From Imperialibacter sp040222385 (GTDB lineage: Bacteria; Bacteroidota; Bacteroidia; Cytophagales; Cyclobacteriaceae), in NCBI RefSeq assembly GCF_040222385.1, contig NZ_JAVKDF010000035.1:248001-312000 (forward strand): DNA of 64,000 nucleotides. Direction: 5' to 3'. This document shows, piece after piece, positions 1 to 9,745 of this stretch. Each line of letters begins with the position of its first letter. Position 1 is the stretch's first letter. Made by a program: the position numbers and the translations under genes. Under the pieces are notes generated by a model, which saw only the letters and a program-made list of their open reading frames with translations, was not told the origin of the DNA and ran no database searches.

Positions 1-585
1 ATCCTTACTGTGTTTCTTCCACTGGCTCTGGGCTGGATATATCCCAATATCTTTTCGCCCCTGCACATCATTTTGCTTGAGTTGATCATGGGGCCTACCT
101 GCTCAATCATCTATGAAAATGAGCCTTTGGAGAAAAATACAATGATCCAAAAACCACGCCCGTTCAGCAGCACTTTCTTCAATTCGAGGGAGCTTACCAC
201 CAGTGTGGTGCAAGGATTAGCAATCACAGCGGGCACGTTGCTCACCTACCAGCTGGCAGTGAATGCAAGCGCCAGTGAAGAGGTGACCCGCACCATGGTT
301 TTTGTGGCCCTCATCTCTTCTAATATCTTCCTCACACTGGTTAACAGGTCGTTTTTCTACTCAGTCCTCACTACCTTAAAGTATAAAAACAACCTGGTTC
401 CACTCATTATCGGCATCACTATCATCATTTTAGGGTTGCTTCTCTTCGCACCCCCGCTTACACGGTTCTTTGGTTTTGAGTCCCTTGGTTTGGGACAGTT
501 AGGCACAAGTGGTGGGATTGGCTTCCTGTTTGTAGTTTGGTACGAGATGGTAAAGTGGCGAAAAAGGAGAATGGCTTCAAATTGA
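1..585 (+). CDS. Cation-transporting P-type ATPase, C-terminal fragment (5' end outside window)
   Basis: The frame is open from the first base, so only the last ~194 residues of a larger protein are present; the GTG at position 10 is not a credible start. The fragment is hydrophobic with about four to five membrane segments and carries the stretch ELIMGPTCSIIYENEP followed by QKPRP, which I recognise from the M5-M6 end of P2-type (calcium-ATPase-like) cation pumps of Bacteroidetes. It ends in a basic tail (KWRKRRMASN), as expected for a cytoplasmic C-terminus. The phosphorylation and nucleotide-binding domains lie upstream of the window, so the transported ion cannot be read from this part. 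Family assignment is fairly sure; ion specificity is not. Confidence 0.8.
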   Translation: MLTVFLPLALGWIYPNIFSPLHIILLELIMGPTCSIIYENEPLEKNTMIQKPRPFSSTFFNSRELTTSVVQGLAITAGTLLTYQLAVNASASEEVTRTMVFVALISSNIFLTLVNRSFFYSVLTTLKYKNNLVPLIIGITIIILGLLLFAPPLTRFFGFESLGLGQLGTSGGIGFLFVVWYEMVKWRKRRMASN

Positions 586-697
586 TAGAGCTTATCCGCA
601 TTGCCTGGTGAGTAAAGGCTGATTTTTCTGAATGATATCTCCCGGCTTTTTGTTGAAAGAATAGGAACAATTAGCAACACTATTTAATCGCAAAGCC

Positions 698-1090
698 ATG
701 AGCTACAGCATAAATAAAATACTAAAGGGTAAAAGCTTCGATGAAGCAACAGAACAAGTGATCGCTGAGTTGAAAAAAGAAGGATTTGGGGTACTGACTG
801 AGATTGACATCAAAGAAACGCTGAAAAAGAAGCTGGATGTAGATTTCAGAAAGTACAAAATTTTTGGTGCCTGCAATCCGCAGTTCGCTTACAAAGCCCT
901 GCAAAGTGAGGATAAAATCGGCGTATTCCTCCCTTGTAATGTGGTGGTGCAAGAGCAGGCCAACGGAGAAATTGAGGTATCGGCAGTTGACCCAATCGCT
1001 TCCATGGGCTCAGTAAAAAACACAGACCTGGAAGGCATAGCAAAGGAGGTTCAGCAAAAGCTTGCCAGCGCAATCAATAACCTTAATTGA
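698..1090 (+). CDS. DUF302 domain protein
   Basis: A 130-residue soluble protein without a signal peptide. The sequence fits the DUF302 family along its whole length: an N-terminal helix with FDEATEQVIAELKKEGFGVLTEIDIKETL, then the characteristic YKIFGACNP segment followed by FLPCNVVV. These conserved positions define the family, whose biochemical role is not established (a link to redox or metal sensing has been suggested for fused members). The gene stands alone between the ATPase and the HD-domain gene on the same strand, with a 112-bp gap upstream, so it may have its own promoter. Assignment to the family is confident; function is unknown. Confidence 0.85.
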   Translation: MSYSINKILKGKSFDEATEQVIAELKKEGFGVLTEIDIKETLKKKLDVDFRKYKIFGACNPQFAYKALQSEDKIGVFLPCNVVVQEQANGEIEVSAVDPIASMGSVKNTDLEGIAKEVQQKLASAINNLN

Positions 1091-1141
1091 TCTCGGGGGA
1101 AACAGGCTGCTATTCATGATGAACCGAAACGGTGCAGTTGC

Positions 1142-1768
1142 ATGAAAAACATCAGGCAGATATGGCACGATCTGGCTATAGCCTATTCGCAAGATCAGGT
1201 ATTGATTGATAAGCTATGGCAGGAGATTGAAAATGCGTATTTGTCATCTGGTCGGCACTACCACAATTTGAACCATATTGAATATATGGTCGGCCAGGCC
1301 ACAGCGCATAAGTCGCAAATTGCTGATTTTGATGCACTTTTATTCAGCATTTTCTATCACGACTTTGCGTACAACGCTCTCAGGAATGACAACGAGGAGA
1401 AAAGTGCTGTGGCCGCCAACGACGCACTACGGATGCTGGGAGTTCCCGAAGAAAAAATAGAACGATGCGTAAAGCAAATATTGGCGACAAAGGAGCATAC
1501 TGCCACACAAGACAGCGATACCCAGTACCTACTCGACATTGACCTGGCAATTCTGGGAGAAAGCTCTGAAATCTATCAGACATACACCAGGGCAGTGAGA
1601 AAGGAGTATGCTGTTTACCCCAACTTTGTGTATAGAAAAGGGAGGAGAAAGGTGGTTCAGCATTTCCTGGACAGGAAAATAATTTTCAAAACTGACGCAT
1701 TTCATTCGAAGTATGAACTTCAGGCAAAAGCTAATCTTACTCACGAACTAATGGAGCTCAGTAACTAG
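1142..1768 (+). CDS. HD-superfamily predicted metal-dependent hydrolase
   Basis: A 208-residue protein resembling the COG4339-type predicted metal-dependent HD phosphohydrolases. Visible features are an N-terminal helical part with HYHNLNHIEYM (metal-ligand histidines) and a central FYHDFAYN segment that supplies the HD pair; later D and R/K-rich helices (NFVYRKGRRKVVQHFLDR) are also typical. Substrate unknown. The stop codon shares the palindrome CTAG (1765-1768) with the stop of the convergent tamL gene, so the two genes overlap tail to tail by four bases with no room for a separate terminator. Confidence 0.8.
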   Translation: MKNIRQIWHDLAIAYSQDQVLIDKLWQEIENAYLSSGRHYHNLNHIEYMVGQATAHKSQIADFDALLFSIFYHDFAYNALRNDNEEKSAVAANDALRMLGVPEEKIERCVKQILATKEHTATQDSDTQYLLDIDLAILGESSEIYQTYTRAVRKEYAVYPNFVYRKGRRKVVQHFLDRKIIFKTDAFHSKYELQAKANLTHELMELSN

Positions 1769-4074
1769 AAAGGATACCCAATAGCAAAATTGAGCGCCGG
1801 GTTTTTGTAGTCAAACCCGAAGCGTTCGCCCTTTGGCAAGTAGGGCTTCTGAATGGGAGTTGCAAGGTCGAGCCTTATCACAAAATTCTGAATGTCCACC
1901 CGCAAGCCTGTTCCCACGCCAACCCCCAGCTCCCTAATAAACCCGGAAGTGAACTTGCCACCGGGCAACGCAGCGTTTTCGTTGGTCAGCCAAACGTTCC
2001 CCGCATCGGCAAACAAGGCACCTTTAAGAAACGAATAGATCGGAAACCGATATTCGAGGTTGGCCTCCAGCCTGATGTCGCCAGCCTGATCGAAAAATGA
2101 GCCTACGTTTTCGCTATCGGGATAGTAGGTGCCAGGCCCCAACGACCGCACCCTGAAAGCCCGAACACTGTACGGCCCCCCGGAAAAGTACTGTTTGGAG
2201 AAGGGCAAGGTTACCGAATTGCCAAAGGGAAAACCAAAGCCAGCAAAAAGCCTGGTCACAAGCTTCTGTGTCTTACTGATGTAAGCATAATGCTGAATGT
2301 TGATGTCGCTCTTGTAGTACTGGGCATACTCCAAACCGAGGAAGGTGTTTTTCTCTGTCTGTGAAGCCACCTTGTTAAGTAAACCCAGTCCGTTGCCTGC
2401 TACATCCACATTAAGCGTCACAAAAAACGGATTCCTGATGCCCGAGCTTAATAGTTCGTTGTAGGTAAAGGTGTAGGTGAGGCCTCCTATAAACTTCTGG
2501 TCAAAGCTGCTTTGCAAAAACTCATTTTCCGCCAGTATGGTCTCAAACTCCGGCGACGTATTGACAAGGTTCACAACATTGACACTCAAGGGAGTCAGCT
2601 CATGATAAACATACCTGCTGGCATTCCAGTTGTAGCCAAAGGAGCCTGTGACTGACTGCAGGGTATATAGCTTACTCCTATTCAGGTACTCAACCCCCGT
2701 ACTAAACCGTGTTTTAGGCACTGCGTATTTAAATTTTCGACCCACTTCACCCGGGAAAAGGAGCCTCGGGAAAACAAGATCACCTTTTAAGCCCAGCTGC
2801 ACACTACTTAGGCCGGTATTGTCGCCTTTGATCAACTGCTGCTCATAGCCAGCCTGGCCTGTGAGGTTCAGCGTTTCTCCTCCCCGGAAAAGATTGCGAT
2901 TGCTGTAGGTAAGCGACAATGACGGCCCCACAAAGTTGTTTGACTTCGTTACCCCCTGAAGCTCTGCTCGCAGTGCTCGTTTTTTAAGTGGTGACAGGTA
3001 AATATTGGTCGCCAAATAACCCAAAGTATCACCGCCGTTTTCCTGGCCTACCTCATCGTAACGAATATTCACAAACTTGTAGGTGCCAATCGACGAAAGC
3101 CGGTTGCTTGTTCGGCGTGAGTCAGTGGGATTGTACCTCTTGCCCTTTTCAAGCAAAACATAAGGCGCCAGGCGCCGGGGCTGAAAAAAGCCCGAGTCCT
3201 GAATAAATTTGATTTCCGACAGTGTTACTGTGTCATTCTTCACGCCCTCGTTCAGTGAATAGTGTGGAAACACATTGATGGACGCAACTTCATAAGGAAT
3301 CACCGACTTATGAGGCACATCTTTCTTGAGCCTTAGAAACAGGTCGACAGATTTGTCTGCGAGCCCGTTAGTGTCGGCCTCAAAAATGAGGAAGTCAGCA
3401 TTGAAATTGTAGTAGCCCTTGTTCTTCAGGAAAAGGTCGATCCGATCCCGCTCCGCTTTGAAACGCTCCAAATCGAACCGGGCACCCGGTTTAACGAAGC
3501 CGCTGCGATCCATGTACTCACCAATTTCCTTGTAAATGGGAAGGCTACCACTATCCAGCTGGTAGGTTCTGATGGTGTACGGTGCCTTTACCTGTACTGC
3601 ATACTGAACTGTGCCGGTACGCTTTCCTTTTTTCTCCAACGAATTAATGTCACTTCTGAAAAACCCCCGGTTTTCCAGTCGGTTGTTCATCAGCTCCTCT
3701 ACCCGCAAGGGATTCACATCAGAAAGATAAACAGGCTTTTCGCCTATTTTCTTGTTCAGGAATCGGTAATAAAGGCCGGGGCGCTTCCTTTGTGCCTTGT
3801 AGTAAGCCAGCAACCCCAGACGAATCCCCAATATTTTGGAGTTGGGTTCAGGCATCATCACAGTTTCCAGCTCGTCTTCTATCTCACTGAGATGCCGCAC
3901 TTTGGTCTCCGCTTTCAAGTCGATCTTTGACCCTGTATAGAGCAATTCGCCCTCCGGGATAAATTTTTTTACCCGACAGGAAACCATGCCTGCAACAAAG
4001 CACGCCGCAACAAAGACCGGTATTTTGATGAATGCCTTCAAACTCCTATTTCTTTTCAGCTTTATTTCCTTCAA
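1765..4074 (-). CDS. tamL: TamA-like outer-membrane lipoprotein (BamA/TamA superfamily)
   Basis: A 769-residue protein of the Omp85 superfamily. The N-terminus is a signal sequence ending in a lipobox-like M-V-S-C with Cys33, which makes it a predicted lipoprotein; lipidated TamA homologues of Bacteroidetes have been called TamL. POTRA-like repeats follow (about residues 60-350, e.g. the stretch with RFDLERFKAERDRIDLFLKNKGYY), and the last ~400 residues form the barrel, ending in an aromatic strand (FAIGYPF). The barrel contains a GPYSVRAFRVRSLGPG segment, the expected VRGF/Y-type lid-loop region. It is the second gene of an operon with tamB, overlapping it by 29 bp. Expected role: with TamB, assembly or lipid traffic between inner and outer membrane. 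Confidence 0.88.
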   Translation of the reverse strand: MKEIKLKRNRSLKAFIKIPVFVAACFVAGMVSCRVKKFIPEGELLYTGSKIDLKAETKVRHLSEIEDELETVMMPEPNSKILGIRLGLLAYYKAQRKRPGLYYRFLNKKIGEKPVYLSDVNPLRVEELMNNRLENRGFFRSDINSLEKKGKRTGTVQYAVQVKAPYTIRTYQLDSGSLPIYKEIGEYMDRSGFVKPGARFDLERFKAERDRIDLFLKNKGYYNFNADFLIFEADTNGLADKSVDLFLRLKKDVPHKSVIPYEVASINVFPHYSLNEGVKNDTVTLSEIKFIQDSGFFQPRRLAPYVLLEKGKRYNPTDSRRTSNRLSSIGTYKFVNIRYDEVGQENGGDTLGYLATNIYLSPLKKRALRAELQGVTKSNNFVGPSLSLTYSNRNLFRGGETLNLTGQAGYEQQLIKGDNTGLSSVQLGLKGDLVFPRLLFPGEVGRKFKYAVPKTRFSTGVEYLNRSKLYTLQSVTGSFGYNWNASRYVYHELTPLSVNVVNLVNTSPEFETILAENEFLQSSFDQKFIGGLTYTFTYNELLSSGIRNPFFVTLNVDVAGNGLGLLNKVASQTEKNTFLGLEYAQYYKSDINIQHYAYISKTQKLVTRLFAGFGFPFGNSVTLPFSKQYFSGGPYSVRAFRVRSLGPGTYYPDSENVGSFFDQAGDIRLEANLEYRFPIYSFLKGALFADAGNVWLTNENAALPGGKFTSGFIRELGVGVGTGLRVDIQNFVIRLDLATPIQKPYLPKGERFGFDYKNPALNFAIGYPF

Positions 4075-7000
4075 TCTCGCCTTCCACTCCTTCGTCCTTC
4101 GCTATTTTTTGCCAAAGTTCCCTGAACTTATTAAACTCCTTGTTGTACATAAAAGCAATGCCAGTGACGATCAGCTGTCCGTCAATTACGCTCTCAAATT
4201 CGTTCTTTCTGAAGCCCTTCAGTCGATACCGTCCATCCTCTGAGAGCAGGTATTCAAGGCTGACATTGCCAATAACAGGTGTTGTACCCTCCGTTGTTTG
4301 GCTACTCCCTTCTATATCCACGGCACTACCCACCTGAACAATCAGGCGGTCATTGAACAGCTTCTTTTGTGCATTGATGTCAAGCTGGGTTCGGTCCTGG
4401 GGAGTTTCTCCCTGGTAGTCGGTATAGCTATCGAGTCCAAAATTGAGATCAAGACCAGTTTTGCCTACCAGTTTGTCGGAAAAATTATTCAGCTGCCCCG
4501 AAAGCACTTTGTTTACGTTGCCCCGTGCGACCGCCGCAGCGCCTCCGCCACTTCCATCGCTGCCCGAGCCTGGAAAAAAGCGATTGAGCACCAGCAAGGA
4601 AAACACCTGCTTATTCAACTCACTCTCCTGGCTGTTCAATTGCTGTAACCTGCCATACACGTCGCCGCCAATGGCCCCTTGTTCATCCTCAGGCATATCC
4701 AGTGCGAAGGATAGCTCAGGCTGGAGCAGTTGCCCATCCACATTCAGATAAACAAGGAAAGGAAGTTTCTGCTGATACTTACTGGCCAGGCCAGTGCTTT
4801 CACCGGACGTTCTGATGGCCATCAGCGGTGCTGCCGAAGTTTCCACCTTGTAGATAGCCCGCACATTTAGTGAAGCGTCCAATGGATCGCCACGCCAGGT
4901 AATGGTGCTCTGCGGGGAAATCTCGAAGCGTTTTTTTACCAGGTTGTACAAGCTCGCTTCATAGTGCCCACTGCTAATGGAATAAGTGCCGGAAAGTGTC
5001 GTCCGGCCATTTGGTTCAAGCCCTACTATCAAATCGCCCGTGCCGGACACCTGAAAGTTATCACCGGTCTTCTCATCAATAATAATTTTGAACGTTGCGT
5101 TTTTGTCTACTGATAAAGTAGTATTCACATCGTAACCTACCAGTTGTGCAGAAGCCGTCTTGGTATCTCCTCTGGTCAGAATATCGTCGGGGTCTTCTCT
5201 GTTAACAAAAAGTACCACACCCTCTCTTTCCATCACATCCACTTGTGATTCAGGCACTACAAAGGTGAAGTCGGTACCTTCTTTGATAGCAAGCTTGCCC
5301 TTGATCACTGGCACTTTCAGGTCGCCGCCCACTGTGAGGTCAGCATCCATTTTTACTTTTCCGTAAAACAGTTCATTGTCTTGTTTGGACGCATTGACAG
5401 GCTGGAAATTTCTTGCGTTGATCGTCAACTGGAAGGTAGGATTGCTGATGTTTTCTGTCAACACTTTTCCATCAAGCCTAAAGGCGTTTTCATCATTGTC
5501 GACTACTGTAAAATTATCCATGTACAGTCCGGTATTATCAACCTTGAGTGTTTCGTCGGGCAATGTAAAACGAGTGTCTAAGCTATTCACAATAAGGCTG
5601 GCAGCACTAAACCGAATAGTGCCTGTGTATTCCGGAGAAGCAGTGGTGCCGCTTATTTTAACTACGCCCGCCACACTTCCACTGGCTTCGGAAAAGGTCT
5701 CTTTTGCAAACCCCTCAATCACACTGGCTTTCACTTCATTTAGCTTCAAATCGAGGTTCATTTTTGCTCCTGCCTCATCAGCCAGGTAGTCGCCTGTCAG
5801 GTCAAGATCCGCATTGCCGCCTTTGAGGGCCAGGTTGAAGTCGTAGCTACCTCTTCCAATAGATTTCGCATTAACTACCATATCGCCCATATCGACCTCC
5901 ATCACGTTGAGCTGGTTAATCTTGAGGCTGGCCAAGAGGCCTGTGTTACCAAACGGATCCTCCACAATGAAATCACCAGACAGCACTCCCGTAACGAGCG
6001 GCTGGTCGGGGTTAAGTGAGCTAAGCAGCGTGGCAAGGCTAAAATTCCTGAAGTCAATTCCAATATGCGCCTTTTCTATATTGGGCAGGCTGGAGCTAAC
6101 GGTGAGCGACTGCTGATTCTTGCTCAACGTGAAATCCTGGAAGGTCAGCAGCCTATTGACATAGCGTATCTCATTTGTTTCTTCAATGGACCAGGGGGTT
6201 TTATCGAGCACAAAACCCGATGGAACAACATGGTAAGTTATCGTATCACCATCAAACCTAACCTCAGACTGCACATGTGCAATCGGCTCCTCTTCAGCGT
6301 AGCTGTCGAAGTCAAACGTTAGCAGCTTGTTCCTAAGTGCTCCGGCTATGTTGGTTCTCTGAACGGCTAGAGGGCCTGCTTCAACGCCCAGCCACCCAAA
6401 GTCGAAAGTCACGCTGTCTCTCCCGCCTGTGAGGTCGAAACGAAGGCTGTCCACTTTGCTTCCTCCATAGGCAATAAGCGGCGCCCTGACCGCAGCCGCC
6501 AGCTCATGCCTGGCCTCATCAAACGTAGCGATGATGGTAACTGAGTCCAGGCGTTCCAGCCCCGGCAGCAGCACTTCGTTCAGCAACGGCGACTGCCGAA
6601 CCGTCAAGGACATATCCATGACGGTATTTCGCAAAACTGTGTCGGTCGCCACTGAATCAGAAAAGTAAGCATTAAGTTGCCTGTCAATGGCAGCTACTAG
6701 CAGCGCTGGAGACGTGTTTGATGCTACATTCATTTGCAAAGAACGACTCGCCACCCGTAAACTGGTGCTGTCATGCCTTACGATCCCCTCTGCACTAAAG
6801 GCACCCAGTGGGAAGGATCGGCTATCGTAGATGACAAGACCATCTTCTATGTCTGCTTTTAGGTGAAATGCATCTGCATTTCCTTCAAAATTGGCCTCCA
6901 GCCTGAATCTGGCTCTGATGTCTTCTTTGGCTATACCAAGAGCCAGCAAATCCGCCCCTTTCAAATCAAGCACCATGTTGACCGCTGATGAAGAAGAATC

Positions 7001-9070
7001 CAGCTCCATCAGGGCTTTCAGCGAAACGTCCAGGTTCTCATCTTTAAACAAAAGATCTATATCGCCTTTTCCATCGTTAATGCCGCCTGCCAGTGTCAAT
7101 CCTGAGAAATCGTAGCGATTGAACTCCAGTGTTTGAAAGTCAGACTGGAGCGATGCATTAAGTGACGAAAGGCTTGTTCCTGATCCGGAAGCCTTCGCAG
7201 AGAAAGTCAGCATGCCTATCTGATCACTTTTCAACAGCTTACCGAGCCGGAGTTCCTTCACGTCAATATCAGCGGCGAATGATAGCTGCTCTTTATTAGA
7301 AAACTTACCGTTTACGTTTATTCTACCATCCGGAGTAGTCAGGTTGGCTAATATGGTTGACTCGTCAAGCTCTCCGTTGGCCGTCAGGTCAAGGGTGATT
7401 GTCGTCGGCACGGCCACGTCCAGCTCATCTTCCGACGTAAATTTAACAACGTCCGTTCTACTTGTTTTGAAAGTAAAAGGTGCCGCTGCAAACTGAAGGT
7501 GTTGCACGTCCAGAACATTTTTCAACGCTCCGTTCCATGACAGGGTCGTTTCATCACCCCAGTTGATCAAAGCATCATTAACCTTTAAGTCGGCGAGTGA
7601 CCCGGTTAGCTGAAAATGGCCGCTTAACTTTTGCTCTGCTAGTGCAACGAGATATTTGTTTTCAGCAAGGATTGGCTGAAAAATGAAGGCGTCGCTTACA
7701 TTGATACCCATCTCGGCAATGTAGAGATCGAATACTGATGTTTCTGGTGAATTGAGCGCCTCCGCAACGGAAGGATAAGAAACACTTAAGCTACCCTTCA
7801 CACTGCTTTTGCCTGTTTCGACTTCCAGATTTGCTAACGATAAGGCGTTGTCCTCCACCTTCAAATCAAAAGCGAGTTGCGTCAGGTGTAGGCCACTTGC
7901 TTCACTAAAGGAAAGGCTGTTGACTTGCGCCTGCGCCAAACCCGGATGAAGAGCCACATTTGAGGCTTCGAATGCCAAGTCAGCGAAAGCCATGGCGTTG
8001 GCATTGAACACTCCTTCCCGGGAGCGAATTGTGTCTGCCTGATAAGCGAACTGATTGTTCGCCAAGGTAATAGCGCCCACCTCCACTTGCCAGTCTGGCC
8101 ATTCGAAAGTTACAGGCTGCTGGCTGTTTGCAATAGTGTCTGTCGGCTGGGTATCGGGCTGCCTACGCCTGGTGGACATATACGAAAGATCCGACTGGTT
8201 GAAAACAATAGATTCGATGTTGATTTTGTTGCTGAAGAGGTCGATTTGCGGTGTTTCAGCAAAAAAGTGGCCAATCAGCGCCTCCACCGAAATTGAGTCC
8301 GGCACAGACAGGTAACTGCCCTTCACGTCGTCCAGCGTCAGCTCGTCGACCATTAAAAAAGGGAGTGTTGACGATGATCCGGCCGTATCTGCTGACTGCA
8401 ATAAAGCCTTTACTTGTTTGTATGTTACTTCCGTGTGCTCCAGAACAAAGGATTCAGCATGAAACTTCATCTGGTCGAGATCAAAGTCGTCCATTTCAAT
8501 CTCCAGGCTGCCTATTTTCAGCAATGCCAGCATCCCGCCGACTTCGTCATCATAAGTAATATCAAAATTATTAAAGGTGATCGATCCAACCTCTATAGTG
8601 AAAGAATTTTGCTCTTGAGGAGCTTCAGTAGCTGCATTGGTCGTGTCTGGTTCCGCAACAAATGCGGCTATCAGGAAATCAAAGTTGTATGCCCCACTGG
8701 GCTCTTTTCTATTTACCCTGGCTGTCAGTCCCGACCATTCCAGCATTTTCAGGTTGAGTCCGTTTCCTTTGATCAGAGGGAATAGCGCCACCGATGCCTC
8801 CAGACTCTCGGAATAAAGCAGGGTATCGCCCTGCTGGTCTTCAACGTAAAGGCCTTCGAGGAAAGCATTACCGGAGAAAGTAATGAAAAGCCGTCTGATG
8901 CCCACCCTTGCTCCTGTTTTGTCTGCTACAAAACCAAGCGCCTTGCTCACAATGATATCCTGCCCCCAGGGACTTCTGATAAGCAACACGGCTATGATGA
9001 AAAGCAACAAGATACCTCCCAAAATACCCGCTATGATCTTTATGAATTTATTTCTTTTTGTTTCTGGCAT
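4046..9070 (-). CDS. tamB: Translocation and assembly module protein TamB (AsmA-like, DUF490)
   Basis: A 1674-residue protein, the largest in the window. It starts with a short cytoplasmic stretch and one membrane anchor (IIAGILGGILLLFIIAVLLI), continues with a long beta-rich periplasmic region typical of AsmA/TamB bridge proteins, and ends in the conserved TamB C-terminal domain (about residues 1230-1650), including the FEISPQSTITWRGDPLDA and GLDLNFGLDSY type segments. It lies directly upstream of tamL with a 29-bp overlap, the classic TAM pairing but with tamB first. Expected role: periplasm-spanning groove protein working with the barrel partner. The ATG at 9070 is the first in-frame start and directly precedes the membrane anchor. 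Confidence 0.92.
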   Translation of the reverse strand: MPETKRNKFIKIIAGILGGILLLFIIAVLLIRSPWGQDIIVSKALGFVADKTGARVGIRRLFITFSGNAFLEGLYVEDQQGDTLLYSESLEASVALFPLIKGNGLNLKMLEWSGLTARVNRKEPSGAYNFDFLIAAFVAEPDTTNAATEAPQEQNSFTIEVGSITFNNFDITYDDEVGGMLALLKIGSLEIEMDDFDLDQMKFHAESFVLEHTEVTYKQVKALLQSADTAGSSSTLPFLMVDELTLDDVKGSYLSVPDSISVEALIGHFFAETPQIDLFSNKINIESIVFNQSDLSYMSTRRRQPDTQPTDTIANSQQPVTFEWPDWQVEVGAITLANNQFAYQADTIRSREGVFNANAMAFADLAFEASNVALHPGLAQAQVNSLSFSEASGLHLTQLAFDLKVEDNALSLANLEVETGKSSVKGSLSVSYPSVAEALNSPETSVFDLYIAEMGINVSDAFIFQPILAENKYLVALAEQKLSGHFQLTGSLADLKVNDALINWGDETTLSWNGALKNVLDVQHLQFAAAPFTFKTSRTDVVKFTSEDELDVAVPTTITLDLTANGELDESTILANLTTPDGRINVNGKFSNKEQLSFAADIDVKELRLGKLLKSDQIGMLTFSAKASGSGTSLSSLNASLQSDFQTLEFNRYDFSGLTLAGGINDGKGDIDLLFKDENLDVSLKALMELDSSSSAVNMVLDLKGADLLALGIAKEDIRARFRLEANFEGNADAFHLKADIEDGLVIYDSRSFPLGAFSAEGIVRHDSTSLRVASRSLQMNVASNTSPALLVAAIDRQLNAYFSDSVATDTVLRNTVMDMSLTVRQSPLLNEVLLPGLERLDSVTIIATFDEARHELAAAVRAPLIAYGGSKVDSLRFDLTGGRDSVTFDFGWLGVEAGPLAVQRTNIAGALRNKLLTFDFDSYAEEEPIAHVQSEVRFDGDTITYHVVPSGFVLDKTPWSIEETNEIRYVNRLLTFQDFTLSKNQQSLTVSSSLPNIEKAHIGIDFRNFSLATLLSSLNPDQPLVTGVLSGDFIVEDPFGNTGLLASLKINQLNVMEVDMGDMVVNAKSIGRGSYDFNLALKGGNADLDLTGDYLADEAGAKMNLDLKLNEVKASVIEGFAKETFSEASGSVAGVVKISGTTASPEYTGTIRFSAASLIVNSLDTRFTLPDETLKVDNTGLYMDNFTVVDNDENAFRLDGKVLTENISNPTFQLTINARNFQPVNASKQDNELFYGKVKMDADLTVGGDLKVPVIKGKLAIKEGTDFTFVVPESQVDVMEREGVVLFVNREDPDDILTRGDTKTASAQLVGYDVNTTLSVDKNATFKIIIDEKTGDNFQVSGTGDLIVGLEPNGRTTLSGTYSISSGHYEASLYNLVKKRFEISPQSTITWRGDPLDASLNVRAIYKVETSAAPLMAIRTSGESTGLASKYQQKLPFLVYLNVDGQLLQPELSFALDMPEDEQGAIGGDVYGRLQQLNSQESELNKQVFSLLVLNRFFPGSGSDGSGGGAAAVARGNVNKVLSGQLNNFSDKLVGKTGLDLNFGLDSYTDYQGETPQDRTQLDINAQKKLFNDRLIVQVGSAVDIEGSSQTTEGTTPVIGNVSLEYLLSEDGRYRLKGFRKNEFESVIDGQLIVTGIAFMYNKEFNKFRELWQKIAKDEGVEGEIEGNKAEKK

Positions 9071-9364
9071 ATAGTCCAGTCATCCCTGCCTGTGCAAGGC
9101 GGCAATGTGGCAAAATCTTGTCTCAGGGTTGGAAGGTGCAATATAACAACGTAAGATATCACCAAACAGCTATTTTCAAACTCAATACGGCAGGGGCATT
9201 TTTTGGAAAAAGAGAGTTCAGCAGCCAAGTCGGCTGGCATTACCAATGCAACTTAGAGAATAAACAGCTTCCATTTGTTTGACTGTCAATGAATTGTGAT
9301 CGGCATCGACACACTTTCCCTCGCCACTATTCATGCTGCTGGAAGAAAAACTAAAATTATTTGC
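9071..9364. other. Intergenic region between divergent tamB and the ArsR gene
   Basis: About 340 bp separate the divergent starts at 9070 and 9416. The part next to the ArsR gene holds its operators and promoter (listed separately). The remainder must contain the tamB promoter on the minus strand. Short open frames here (for example 9058-9282) have no family resemblance and no codon pattern that I would trust. Confidence 0.5.
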
Positions 9365-9406
9365 GTAAGCAAATACTTACATATACATTTGTAAGCAAGT
9401 ACTTAC
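9365..9406 (+). promoter_or_regulatory. Tandem palindromic operators around the ArsR-gene promoter
   Basis: Two 16-bp palindromes of the form GTAAG-N6-CTTAC lie at 9365-9380 and 9391-9406, differing at one base. Together the outermost arms also make a larger dyad (TTGCGTAAG ... CTTACGCAA). A Bacteroidetes-type -7 element TACATTTG sits at 9384-9391 between them, with a TTG at 9361-9363 at a plausible -33 distance. The ArsR start codon is at 9416. The layout fits autorepression by the ArsR-type dimer. Seen directly: repeats and motif. Inferred: operator function. Confidence 0.7.
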
Positions 9407-9415
9407 GCAATATTA

Positions 9416-9745
9416 ATGGAAATCAGACGAGATGTATTTCAGGCAATAGCCGATCCAACCAGAAGGGACATTCTCAATATGCTCACGCAGAAATCGCTCA
9501 ACCTGAACGCCATCGCCGAAAATTTTGAGATGAGTCGTCCTGCCATTTCGCAGCATATCAAAATACTAACCGAGTGCGGGCTTATTGTCATCGATCAAAA
9601 AGGACGGGAGCGCTATTGCCAGGTACAGCCGGAGAAGCTGAGTGCCGTAGCCGATTGGCTGGAACCCTTCCGTAAAATGTGGGAAAATAGATTTAACCAA
9701 CTCGATAATTTGCTTACCCAATTAAAAGAAGACAAAGATGAATAA
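9416..9745 (+). CDS. ArsR-family winged-helix transcriptional regulator
   Basis: A 109-residue HTH regulator. It opens with RRDVFQAIADPTRRDILNML, the standard ArsR/SmtB start, followed by the recognition region FEMSRPAISQHIKILTECGLI and the wing KGRERYCQVQPEKL; the end contains WENRFNQLDNLLTQLKE. This is the subclass that is regularly paired with SRPBCC/AHSA1 genes; no metal-binding CxC motif is present, so metal sensing is unlikely. The next gene overlaps by 8 bp. Two GTAAG-N6-CTTAC palindromes lie directly upstream and are the probable autoregulatory sites. The ligand is unknown. Confidence 0.9.
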   Translation: MEIRRDVFQAIADPTRRDILNMLTQKSLNLNAIAENFEMSRPAISQHIKILTECGLIVIDQKGRERYCQVQPEKLSAVADWLEPFRKMWENRFNQLDNLLTQLKEDKDE

